Shown: in pieces, positions 1 through 6,149 of the stretch
Layout: each line of letters opens with the position of its first letter
Position numbering within the stretch: position 1 is the stretch's first letter
Source: an uncultured bacterium
Lineage (GTDB): Bacteria > Bacillota > Clostridia > Oscillospirales > Oscillospiraceae
Length of the DNA: 6,196 nt
NCBI GenBank assembly: GCA_905215425.1
Contig: CAJMQD010000060.1
Coordinates: forward strand, 1 to 6,196
Direction of reading: 5' to 3'
Made by a program: the position numbers and the translations under genes
The notes under the pieces: generated by a model
The model's database searches: none
What the model saw: the letters and a program-made list of their open reading frames with translations, nothing else
Told to the model about the DNA's origin: nothing

Positions 1-156
1 GAAACCATCCCCGGCAGCCACCTGGGGCTGAACAACATCGACCGTATCATTCGCCTGTATTACGGTCCGGCCTACGGCTTGACCGCCCAGGTGACAGAAG
101 AAGGCAGCCTGGTCTGTCTGCGCCTGCCCATGGAGAAGGGAGAACACCATGCTTAA
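1..156 (+). CDS. Sensor histidine kinase, YesM/LytS-like, C-terminal end only (5' truncated by window)
   Basis: An open frame enters from the left edge and stops at TAA 154-156, giving the last 51 residues of a protein. The segment GSHLGLNNIDRIIRLYYG followed by YGL and a hydrophobic ending LVCLRLPM matches the end of the ATP-binding (HATPase_c) domain of YesM/LytS-type kinases, where a G-x-G-L-x-N box precedes an R-L-x-Y-Y-G helix and the final LP strand. These are usually membrane sensors that phosphorylate a partner response regulator; here the partner is certainly the next gene, because its ATG lies inside the last codons of this one (8-bp overlap, out of frame), implying translational coupling. 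The GxGL glycine box reads GSHLGL, one residue longer than the common GxGL form. The sensing domain, membrane segments and phospho-acceptor histidine lie outside the window, so the signal cannot be inferred from this gene. Confidence 0.85.
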   Translation, partial: ETIPGSHLGLNNIDRIIRLYYGPAYGLTAQVTEEGSLVCLRLPMEKGEHHA

Positions 157-898
157 AGTTTTAATCGTGGACGACGAGGAGGTTGTCCGCCGGGGCATCG
201 TCCTGGGGGTGGACTGGTCCGCTCTGGGCTGCGCCGTGGTGGGCGAGGCCGCGAACGGCGAAGAGGGGTTGGCCGCCGCCCAGCGGTACAGTCCCAACCT
301 GATCATTACCGACGTCCGGATGCCCCACATGGACGGGATCGAAATGATGAACCGCCTGCGGGATGGGGGCTGTACCGCCCATGTGATCATACTCACCGCC
401 CACAATGAGTTTGAATACGCCCGCTCCGCCCTGCGCTTCGGGGCCTCCGATTATCTGCTCAAGCCCTTCCGGGACCAGGAATTGGTCGCCGCCATCGAAC
501 ATGTGCGCCAGCGGGAGGAGGCCTGGTCCAGCCGCTCTCAGCAGGACGATCTGCTGGCCCTGCCCAAGGGGGACAAAAGCAAGTACGTCCTTCAGACCCT
601 GGAGTACATCGCCGGACACTATGCCGATACGGATATCAACATCACCACCATTGCCCGCTCCATCGGCATTACCGAGGGGCACCTGAGCCACGTCTTCAAG
701 AAGGAGACCAGCTATACCGCCCTGGGCTATCTCACCCAGTACCGCATCCACATGGCTCGCCGCCTGCTGGCCAACTGCCGCTACAAGGTGTATGAGGTAG
801 CCGCCATGGTCGGCTACCGGGACGTGGCCTACTTCAGCTCCACCTTCAAAAAGCTCACCGGGCTGTCCCCCTCGGAGTATCAGGACCGCTGCCGGTAA
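149..898 (+). CDS. Response regulator, receiver domain fused to AraC-type DNA-binding domain (YesN family)
   Basis: This is a 249-residue transcription factor of a two-component system. The receiver domain (about 1-120) has all the expected residues: the acidic pair D8-D9, phospho-acceptor D55 in ITDVRMPHMDG, T83 in ILTAH and K105 in LLKPF. A short linker (about 121-145) leads to an AraC/XylS domain (about 147-247) with two helix-turn-helix units; the second (about 212-246) carries the family signature VAAMVGYRDVAYFSSTFKK followed by TGLSPSEYQ. Many YesN proteins are longer because of a large linker; this one is compact, similar in size to HptR of S. aureus. The start at 149 is supported by AAGGGAG at 136-142, six bases upstream, and by the overlap with the kinase gene. 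The likely target is the promoter directly downstream, which has a good -10 but poor -35 element, as expected for activator-dependent transcription. Confidence 0.95.
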   Translation: MLKVLIVDDEEVVRRGIVLGVDWSALGCAVVGEAANGEEGLAAAQRYSPNLIITDVRMPHMDGIEMMNRLRDGGCTAHVIILTAHNEFEYARSALRFGASDYLLKPFRDQELVAAIEHVRQREEAWSSRSQQDDLLALPKGDKSKYVLQTLEYIAGHYADTDINITTIARSIGITEGHLSHVFKKETSYTALGYLTQYRIHMARRLLANCRYKVYEVAAMVGYRDVAYFSSTFKKLTGLSPSEYQDRCR

Positions 899-910
899 CT
901 CACTCCCGCG

Positions 911-972
911 ATTTTGCACAAAAATGAACGAATTGCTTTTTCTTCGACGGTTATTTTTCACAGGATTGCCCG
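911..972 (+). promoter_or_regulatory. Candidate regulator-binding direct repeat upstream of the solute-binding protein promoter
   Basis: ATTTTGCACA at 911-920 recurs as ATTTTTCACA at 953-962 (9 of 10 bases); extended to 20 bases the two copies (911-930 and 953-972) share 14 positions. They are 42 bp apart, i.e. four helical turns and twice the 21-bp pitch typical of AraC-family half-sites, so both copies would face the same side of the helix. The downstream copy sits about 57-76 bp upstream of the predicted transcription start. A role as the binding site of the AraC-type regulator encoded just upstream is inference. The region is clearly AT-richer than the surrounding genes. Confidence 0.4.
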
Positions 973-993
973 CATAATCGCAGTCTTGTCCTG

Positions 994-1022
994 TTCCGCC
1001 CCGGAGCAGAACCCTGTATAAT
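994..1022 (+). promoter_or_regulatory. Sigma-A-type promoter for the solute-binding protein gene (weak -35)
   Basis: A perfect TATAAT -10 hexamer lies at 1017-1022, putting the start of transcription near A1029. At the ideal 17-bp spacing the -35 position reads TTCCGC (994-999), which shares only the first two bases with TTGACA. There is a TG directly before the -10, one base away from a true extended -10 motif. A strong -10 with a poor -35 is typical of a promoter that needs an activator, which fits the AraC-type response regulator next door. The first codon of the gene is about 40 bases downstream of the predicted start. Confidence 0.65.
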
Positions 1023-1028
1023 AGAACC

Positions 1029-1045
1029 ATGGCATGCTATGCCAT
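1029..1045. repeat. Perfect 7-bp inverted repeat at the predicted transcription start
   Basis: ATGGCAT-GCT-ATGCCAT is a perfect palindrome with a three-base centre. It begins at the position where transcription is predicted to start (about seven bases after the -10 box), so it could be a 5'-terminal stem-loop of the mRNA that protects it from decay, or an operator for a repressor. The upstream ATG inside it (1034) is in frame with the downstream gene but has no ribosome binding site. Confidence 0.5.
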
Positions 1046-1057
1046 CACTTTGATAAA

Positions 1058-1062
1058 AGGAG
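1058..1062 (+). promoter_or_regulatory. Ribosome binding site that fixes the solute-binding protein start
   Basis: AGGAG lies seven bases before ATG 1070-1072. This selects the start at 1070 over the longer in-frame ATG at 1034, which lies in the palindrome and would add 12 residues in front of the lipoprotein signal peptide. Confidence 0.85.
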
Positions 1063-1069
1063 AATTACG

Positions 1070-2338
1070 ATGAAAAGGAAACTCTTTGCCCTTCTGCTTG
1101 CCTCTGCTATGGTTCTGAGCCTGGCCGCCTGCGGCAAGAAGGAAACTCCCTCCACCCCCGGCTCCGCCAGCTCCGCTTCCTCCGGTCAGGAGGAGAAGGA
1201 CTACTCCGGCTATACCATCCGCATCTACTCCAACTCCAACTCCACCGAGCGCACCACCTGGCTGATCCAGGAGGCCAAGGACGCCGGCTTCACCATCAGC
1301 ATTGACGATAACTCCGTCATCTCCGGCGATACCGCCGCCATTCAGGCCGCCAACGAGAACAAGGACGGCGACATCCTGTTCGGTCTGAACGAGACCCGCT
1401 GGAGCCAGATCGTCAACGGCGAGTATGAAAACCTGAAGCTGGTGGACTGGACCCCCTCCTGGGCTGACGAGGTGGGCGAGTACGCCTATCCCGGCGCCGC
1501 CTACGGTCTGGTCATCCAGAATGTGCTGATGCTGTACCGCAACGACGAGCTGGGCACCAACGGCCAGGAACTGCACTTCCAGCACTGGGCCGATATCGTG
1601 GACTGCGGCTATAACTGGTACCGCCAGAACAAGGTGGGCGGCACCACCAACGCCAACATCAACTCCGCCATGCTGTACGCCTTTGTGGATCCCGCCTCCC
1701 CCGCCGGCGGCATCTCCATCGATGGCTGGAAGACCCTGTGGAAGTACTGCGCCGACGGCAAGTACTCCTCCGACGACAGCTATAAGTACGGCTTCGACCC
1801 CCTGAACAAGGGCGACGTGGCTGTGTCCACCTTCTACTCCTCCTCCCTGTACGGCAAGATCGACGCCGCCGCCGAGAGCTCTGAGCACCCCCTGAAGGGC
1901 GCCCTGGAGCCCGAGAACTGGAACCTGGTGGACATTGACGACGGCACCTACTACATCGCTGAGTATATCGGCATCCTGGACAAGGCCGGCCGCTCCGAGG
2001 AGGAGACCGAGGCCGTGAAGGCCTTCGCCGAGTGGTTCGGCTCCGCCGAGACCCAGGCCGCCTGGGGCGAGGAGTTCGACTCCTATCCCTGCAACACCGC
2101 CGCTGCTAACATCCTGTATCCCGACGGCATCCCCGCCATCTACACCCTGAAGAACTTCGCTCTGACCAAGGTGGCTGGCACCGACATGACCTATGCCGAG
2201 TATGTGGCTGCCCACTCCAGCGAGTGGACCAACATCATGACCAACCTCGGCTTCTACTGGGCCGACGCCTCCGCCGCCGTGGCCGAGCCCAACTGGGACA
2301 GCCTGGATTGGGCTACCCTGACCCAGGCCGCCAAATAA
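1070..2338 (+). CDS. ABC transporter solute-binding lipoprotein (SBP family 1/6, FbpA/AfuA/PotD-like)
   Basis: The 422-residue product begins with a lipoprotein signal peptide: positive MKRK, a hydrophobic core, and the lipobox LAAC with Cys21 as the lipid anchor, so it sits on the outer face of the membrane. A flexible Ser/Thr/Pro/Gly linker follows (about 25-43), then a two-lobed binding protein starting at the strand YTIRIYS. Length and the segment DDGTYYIAEYIGIL (about 290-303) fit family-1/6 binding proteins that work with PotA/FbpC-type ATPases. The tyrosines 294-295 in that segment should not be taken as the iron-binding Tyr pair of FbpA without alignment. Codon choice is strikingly uniform (Ser TCC, Pro CCC, Ala GCC, Leu CTG), suggesting high expression, more so than its neighbours. 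It is the first gene after the regulated promoter and is followed by a terminator-like hairpin, so it is probably produced in excess over the permease. The substrate is unknown: ferric iron is the usual automatic label; an organic phosphate is an alternative. Confidence 0.88.
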   Translation: MKRKLFALLLASAMVLSLAACGKKETPSTPGSASSASSGQEEKDYSGYTIRIYSNSNSTERTTWLIQEAKDAGFTISIDDNSVISGDTAAIQAANENKDGDILFGLNETRWSQIVNGEYENLKLVDWTPSWADEVGEYAYPGAAYGLVIQNVLMLYRNDELGTNGQELHFQHWADIVDCGYNWYRQNKVGGTTNANINSAMLYAFVDPASPAGGISIDGWKTLWKYCADGKYSSDDSYKYGFDPLNKGDVAVSTFYSSSLYGKIDAAAESSEHPLKGALEPENWNLVDIDDGTYYIAEYIGILDKAGRSEEETEAVKAFAEWFGSAETQAAWGEEFDSYPCNTAAANILYPDGIPAIYTLKNFALTKVAGTDMTYAEYVAAHSSEWTNIMTNLGFYWADASAAVAEPNWDSLDWATLTQAAK

Positions 2339-2360
2339 GGCGCTTCCGGGTTCCCTACAG

Positions 2361-2388
2361 TCCTCCGCTCCCCAGGCTCCGCGGAGGG
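2361..2388 (+). repeat. Short hairpin downstream of the solute-binding protein gene
   Basis: CCTCCGC (2362-2368) pairs perfectly with GCGGAGG (2381-2387) around a 12-base loop, with one further T-G wobble pair outside (2361/2388). It has no T-run after it and sits just before the stronger terminator-like hairpin. It may stabilise the 3' end of the upstream message. Confidence 0.4.
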
Positions 2389-2398
2389 AAGTATGCAG

Positions 2399-2439
2399 AT
2401 TCAGGCGAGCCGGGAAATCCGGCTCGCCTGAATTTTATT
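2399..2439 (+). terminator. Intrinsic terminator (probably partial) between binding-protein and ATPase genes
   Basis: A perfect 15-bp stem, ATTCAGGCGAGCCGG (2399-2413) and its exact complement (2419-2433), encloses a GAAAT loop and is followed by TTTATT. The stem is GC-rich with an A/T base, as in intrinsic terminators. The T-run is short and interrupted by an A, and no convincing promoter is visible between it and the ATPase gene, so some transcription must read through. This is the arrangement commonly seen when a binding protein is made in excess over its membrane partners. On the minus strand no T-run follows, so it would act only in the gene direction. Confidence 0.7.
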
Positions 2440-2483
2440 CCCAAGCAGGTCCTGTCCCCGTTTCAGGCCCTATTCCATGAAAA

Positions 2484-2489
2484 GAGGAG
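2484..2489 (+). promoter_or_regulatory. Ribosome binding site that fixes the ATPase start
   Basis: GAGGAG lies eight bases before ATG 2498-2500. This favours the start at 2498 (product beginning MIRLNDIVVKFG, as in related ATPases) over the in-frame ATG at 2477, which lies upstream of this site and would add seven residues. Confidence 0.85.
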
Positions 2490-2497
2490 AAAACACT

Positions 2498-3526
2498 ATG
2501 ATCCGGCTCAATGATATCGTCGTCAAATTTGGCGACTTTACTGCCCTGCATGGCATCAACGTTCATGTAAAGGAGGGGGAGTTTTTCACCTTCCTCGGCC
2601 CCTCAGGCTGCGGAAAAACCACCACCCTGCGCACCATTACGGGCTTTATTGAGCCGGCAGCGGGCACCGTTGTCGTCAAAGGCCGTGATATCACCCATGT
2701 GCCCATCGAGGACCGCAACATCGGTATCGTATTCCAGAGCTATGCCCTGTTCCCTACTATGACGGTGTATGACAACATCGCCTTTGGCCTGAAGGTGAAG
2801 AAGGTCAAAAAGAGCGAGATCGACCAGAAGGTGCGCCAGATTGCCAAAAAGGTGGATCTCACGGACGAACAGCTGGCCAAGGCCGTATCTCAGCTGTCCG
2901 GCGGACAGCAGCAGCGGGTGGCCATCGCCCGCGCCCTTGTCACCGGCCCCGCCATCATCTGTATGGACGAACCCCTCTCCAACCTGGACGCCAAGCTGCG
3001 GGTGCAGCTGCGCAACGAGTTGAAAAAGATGCAGAAGGATTTCGGCATCACCACCATTTACGTCACCCATGATCAGGAGGAGGCCCTCACCCTCTCCGAC
3101 CGCATCGCGGTATTCAACAAGGGCGTGATTGAGCAGATCGGCACGCCCAACGAAGTATATAACCACTCCCAAACTGAATTTGTCTGTAACTTCATTGGCG
3201 ATATCAACCGCCTGAATGACGATACTGTGGCCGCTCTGAAGGCCGCAGGAGCCGCTGTGGACGGCAGCCGCCACAACTACATCCGCCTGGAGCGCCTGCA
3301 TGTGAACGTCGCCCCCCGCGGCGGCGAGCTCACCCTCGACGGCACTGTGGAAAACTGCGAGTACTACGGGCTTTACATCAAATATTACATCCACATCGGC
3401 TCTCAGACCCTGAAGGTCATCGAGAAGAACGACGGCGTAAACATCTACGAGCCCGGGCAGCAGGTCAAGGTGGTCCTAAACCCAGGGGACATTATGGCCT
3501 ACAACGCCCCGGCGGAGGTAGAATAA
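2498..3526 (+). CDS. ABC transporter ATP-binding protein, PotA/FbpC/AfuC-like
   Basis: This 342-residue cytoplasmic ATPase energises the importer. All nucleotide-binding motifs are intact: Walker A GPSGCGKTT (34-42), Q-loop Gln80 in VFQSYALFP, signature LSGGQ (133-137), Walker B IICMDE with catalytic Glu158 (153-158), D-loop SNLDA (161-165) and switch His191 in YVTHDQEEA. The remaining roughly 100 residues form the C-terminal regulatory TOBE-like region found in the CUT1/PotA/FbpC group, including GTPNEVYNHSQTEFVCNFIGDIN and a final segment rich in short beta strands. The length is normal for the family. It is separated from the binding-protein gene by a terminator-like hairpin but coupled to the permease: its TAA and the permease ATG share one base (TAATG). 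The ATPase does not reveal the substrate; homologues serve spermidine, iron, phosphonate and sugar-phosphate systems. Confidence 0.95.
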   Translation: MIRLNDIVVKFGDFTALHGINVHVKEGEFFTFLGPSGCGKTTTLRTITGFIEPAAGTVVVKGRDITHVPIEDRNIGIVFQSYALFPTMTVYDNIAFGLKVKKVKKSEIDQKVRQIAKKVDLTDEQLAKAVSQLSGGQQQRVAIARALVTGPAIICMDEPLSNLDAKLRVQLRNELKKMQKDFGITTIYVTHDQEEALTLSDRIAVFNKGVIEQIGTPNEVYNHSQTEFVCNFIGDINRLNDDTVAALKAAGAAVDGSRHNYIRLERLHVNVAPRGGELTLDGTVENCEYYGLYIKYYIHIGSQTLKVIEKNDGVNIYEPGQQVKVVLNPGDIMAYNAPAEVE

Positions 3527-5460
3527 TGGACACTGCCATGAACCGCCGCCGCTTTGACGCGGCCTTTGTGGTACAGGTGATCGGCATCGCAGCCTTTGCC
3601 TACTTCTTCTTCGGCTTTATGCTGCTGCCCTGCCTGAACACTCTGACCAGTATCTTCAACGTAACCAACGCCGCAGGAGAACGGGACCCCCTGGCCGTCA
3701 TCCGCTTCTTCTTTGCGGGCAACATGGGCCGGTATGTGTGGAACTCCCTGAAGCTGGCCATCTGTCTGGTCATCACGGTCAACGTGGTGGGCGTATCCAT
3801 TGTGCTGCTCACAGAATATTTCGACATCAAGGGCGCCCGTATCCTGCGCCTGGGGTATATGACCACTATGATCTACTCCGGCGTGGCTCTGGTCACCGGC
3901 TACCTGTTTCTCTATGCCTCTGACGGCATCCTTACCACCGCCCTGACTCACGCCTTTCCCCAGTTCAACGCCAGCTGGTTCTCCGGCTTCAATGCGGTGC
4001 TGTTTACCATGACCTTTGCCTGTACCAGCAACCACGCCCTGTTTCTGCGCAACGCCATCCGCGGCATCGACTATAACACGGTGGAGGCCGCCCGGAACAT
4101 GGGTGCCAAGCCCTTTAAAGTACTGCGGAAGGTGGTCTTCCCCACCCTGGTGCCCACTATGTTCTCCCTGACGGTGATGACCTTCATCACCGGCCTGTGT
4201 GCCATGTCCGCCCCCACTCTGCTGGGTTACGACTCGATCAACCCGGAGATTGTCCGCCTGGCCGGCTCGTCCACTGCGGACGAGTCCTTCCCCCAGGCCC
4301 GGGCCGCCCTGCTGTCCATCATCCTGGCCCTGTTCACCATCGTCCTGCTGACCGTGCTGTCCGCTTACGAGCGGAAGGGCCACTACCTGTCCGTGTCCAA
4401 AACCAAGGCCCGGCTGCAAAAGCAGAAGATCACCAACCCCGTATGGAACGCACTGGCCCATATCTATGCCTATATTCTGTTTATCATTTACATGACTCCC
4501 GTGGTGATGATCGTTATCTTCTCCTTCCAGACCTACGGAGCCATCCGTATGAAAAAACTGGACCTCGCCAACTGGACCTTGGTAAACTTCTTCGGCACCC
4601 AAGACTACCAGTATCTCACCTCCCGGGGCACCTATAAGGTGCGGAAGGGCTCTATCTCTGGCCTGTTTGCCAACGAGGCCACCTTGGGCGGCATCAAAAT
4701 GAGCTTTGTGCTGTCTATTCTGGCGGCGGCGCTGGCCTGTCTGATCGTCGTCATCGCCTGCAACTACATTTTTAAGACCCGGAACAAAAAAATGGGTATC
4801 GTGCTGGAGTACTGCCTGCTGTTCCCCTGGCTGCTGCCCACCATTCTGATCTGCTACTCCTACCGCACCTACTTCAACTCTGACGCCATCTGGTACGTGG
4901 GCAACACCAACCTATATTTCGCGGAAAATGTCCGGATCCTGCTGGTGCTGGCCTACACGGTGGTCAAGCTGCCCTTCTCCCTTCGGATGATCAAGGCATC
5001 CTTCTACGCCATCGACAACGAGCTGGAGGACGCCGCACGGAATATGGGGGCCAGCGGTCTGGTCACCTTCCTGAAGGTCAAGCTGCCCATTATCCTGCCC
5101 AGTGTTCTGGCCGTCTTTGCGTTGAACTTCAACGCCCTGTTCACCGAGTATGATATGTCCGCCACCTTTGCCAGCTCCTACGGCACCAGTTATGCTATGG
5201 TCATTCAGGCCATGTGCCGGGAGGAGGGGCTGTATGGCTACAACGTAAACGCCTCCGGCCGCCGGTGCGCCTCCACCGTGTTTATCATGCTGGTGTCCGG
5301 CCTGATCCTCTACCTGGTCTACGGCGTAGGGGCCCGGGACCTGGGCGAGCGTCTGGAGGCCAAGGAGCGCCGCCGCCGCAGGCTGGAGCGGCTGAGCGGA
5401 GTATTCCACAAGAAAACCGCCGGACAGTCCCCTTCCGGCACGACAGGAGGAGAAAAATGA
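3526..5460 (+). CDS. ABC transporter permease, two fused membrane domains (FbpB/AfuB-like)
   Basis: The 644-residue integral membrane protein carries both permease halves in one chain, so it can pair alone with two ATPase copies. Hydrophobic segments are visible at about 14-43, 74-96, 108-131, 154-174, 207-231 and 258-281 (first half), then 307-331, 392-416, 423-445, 469-489, 522-545 and 584-603 (second half), about twelve in all. Each half has the cytoplasmic EAA loop that docks on the ATPase: EAARNMG at 187-193 with FP following, and the variant EDAARNMG at 501-508 with LP following. A basic linker (about 282-305) joins the halves, and a roughly 58-residue hydrophilic loop (about 333-391) lies between the first two helices of the second half. 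The C-terminus is a basic tail (KERRRRRLERL). Fused permeases of this type occur in FbpB (iron) and AfuB (sugar phosphate) systems. The start at 3526 is supported by GGAGG at 3514-3518, and the end overlaps the phosphatase start by four bases. Confidence 0.92.
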   Translation: MDTAMNRRRFDAAFVVQVIGIAAFAYFFFGFMLLPCLNTLTSIFNVTNAAGERDPLAVIRFFFAGNMGRYVWNSLKLAICLVITVNVVGVSIVLLTEYFDIKGARILRLGYMTTMIYSGVALVTGYLFLYASDGILTTALTHAFPQFNASWFSGFNAVLFTMTFACTSNHALFLRNAIRGIDYNTVEAARNMGAKPFKVLRKVVFPTLVPTMFSLTVMTFITGLCAMSAPTLLGYDSINPEIVRLAGSSTADESFPQARAALLSIILALFTIVLLTVLSAYERKGHYLSVSKTKARLQKQKITNPVWNALAHIYAYILFIIYMTPVVMIVIFSFQTYGAIRMKKLDLANWTLVNFFGTQDYQYLTSRGTYKVRKGSISGLFANEATLGGIKMSFVLSILAAALACLIVVIACNYIFKTRNKKMGIVLEYCLLFPWLLPTILICYSYRTYFNSDAIWYVGNTNLYFAENVRILLVLAYTVVKLPFSLRMIKASFYAIDNELEDAARNMGASGLVTFLKVKLPIILPSVLAVFALNFNALFTEYDMSATFASSYGTSYAMVIQAMCREEGLYGYNVNASGRRCASTVFIMLVSGLILYLVYGVGARDLGERLEAKERRRRRLERLSGVFHKKTAGQSPSGTTGGEK

Positions 5461-6059
5461 TCGACACCATCGTATTTGATATGGGCGGCGTACTGCTGGA
5501 CTTCGGTTCCCATCTGTTCGCCGATCGGCTTCATCTGTCGGAAGACGACCGGATCCTGCTGGAACAAAATCTGATGCGCACAGTCGACTGGGTCCGCCTG
5601 GACCGGGGCACCATCACGGAGGAGGAGGCCCTGGCTCACGCCTGTGCCAAGCTCCCCCAGCGGCTGCACGCTGCGGCGGAATATATCGTCTACCGCTGGA
5701 ACGAACCCATTGTCCCCATTCCCGGCACGGCAGAAGTGGTACGCGAACTGAAGGAGAAGGGTTACACCCTATACCTGCTGTCCAACGCCAGCCGCCGCCA
5801 ACACGATTACTGGCCCAATATACCGGGCAGCGAGTGCTTTTCCGGCAAGGTCATCTCCGCCGATCTCCACCTGCTGAAACCAGAGGCCGCTATTTATCAG
5901 GCTTTGTTCCGCAAATTCTCTCTCACGCCCGCCAACTGCGTCTTTATCGACGACTTCCCCCCCAACATTGAGGCAGCAGAAAACGCCGGTATGCAGGGGA
6001 TCGTATTTTACAACGCCCAGCAGCTGCGCCATGAATTACAAAAACGCGGGGTCCTTTGA
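5457..6059 (+). CDS. HAD-superfamily phosphatase, subfamily IA, YihX-like
   Basis: A 200-residue soluble hydrolase. Motif I is FDMGGV with nucleophile Asp8; motif II is LLSNAS with Ser109-Asn110; motif III is Lys141 in LLKPEAAIYQ; motif IV is the acidic pair Asp165-Asp166 in VFIDDFPPNIEAA. Residues about 16-85 form a small helical cap. The second Asp of the usual DxD motif is Gly10, which is normal for the group containing YihX (alpha-glucose-1-phosphate phosphatase; motif DLGNV) and not a sign of inactivity. The phrases LDRGTITEEEA, LSNASRRQHDYWP and KPEAAIYQ closely resemble the corresponding YihX regions. The start at 5457 has AGGAGG at 5445-5450, six bases upstream, and ATGA overlap with the permease stop, so the two are translationally coupled. 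In this context a role in removing phosphate from an imported substrate is plausible but inferred; a general house-cleaning phosphatase is the alternative. Confidence 0.9.
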   Translation: MIDTIVFDMGGVLLDFGSHLFADRLHLSEDDRILLEQNLMRTVDWVRLDRGTITEEEALAHACAKLPQRLHAAAEYIVYRWNEPIVPIPGTAEVVRELKEKGYTLYLLSNASRRQHDYWPNIPGSECFSGKVISADLHLLKPEAAIYQALFRKFSLTPANCVFIDDFPPNIEAAENAGMQGIVFYNAQQLRHELQKRGVL

Positions 6060-6084
6060 CCCAATGCCATTCAGTTAAGGGCTT

Positions 6085-6127
6085 TGTCATTGCGAGCCAG
6101 TCCGCAGACTGGCGCGGCAATCCGTTT
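6085..6127. repeat. Palindromic repeat, probable dispersed REP/MITE-like element
   Basis: GTCATTGCGAGCCAGT (6086-6101) mirrors ACTGGCGCGGCAATC (6108-6122): outer arms ATTGC/GCAAT, inner arms GCCAGT/ACTGGC, a small internal mismatch and bulge between them, and a six-base loop CCGCAG. A short T-run (6125-6128) follows, so it could also serve as a weak terminator for the operon. The pattern of CATTGCGAG then a variable stem then GGCAATCCG resembles dispersed repeats I associate with gut Clostridia genomes; that resemblance is from memory, and copy number cannot be judged here because only one copy is in the window. Confidence 0.55.
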
Positions 6128-6149
6128 TCTCTGACGTTTTGAGTCAAAA

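Noticed and set aside
951..978. Second promoter with CATAAT at 973-978
   Set aside because: Only a poor -35 candidate (TTATTT, 16-bp spacing) is present, and the TATAAT at 1017 is better and closer to the gene.
161..1030. Long minus-strand open frame opposite the response regulator
   Set aside because: It is a GC-rich shadow of the regulator gene, with a Gly/Val/Ala-heavy, low-complexity product and no recognisable domain.
1034..1069. Upstream in-frame ATG for the solute-binding protein
   Set aside because: It lies inside the palindrome at the predicted transcription start, has no ribosome binding site, and would place 12 residues before a good lipoprotein signal peptide.
1937..1963. Adjacent tyrosines 294-295 of the binding protein read as an FbpA-type iron site
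   Set aside because: They sit in the DGT-Y-Y-x-x-E-Y-I-G-I strand that is common in family-1 binding proteins of many specificities; without alignment the match to iron ligands is not supported.
1037..2215. Minus-strand open frame of 392 codons opposite the solute-binding protein gene
   Set aside because: Composed almost entirely of Gly, Val, Ala and Leu, produced by reading GCC/TCC-rich codons backwards; no family features.
2224..2514. Plus-strand open frame spanning the binding-protein end and the gap
   Set aside because: It is out of frame with the binding protein, runs through the terminator hairpin and ends inside the ATPase gene; product is unrelated to any family I know.
3499..4602. 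Minus-strand open frame of 367 codons opposite the permease
   Set aside because: Gln/Gly/His-rich shadow of a clear membrane-protein gene; no motifs.
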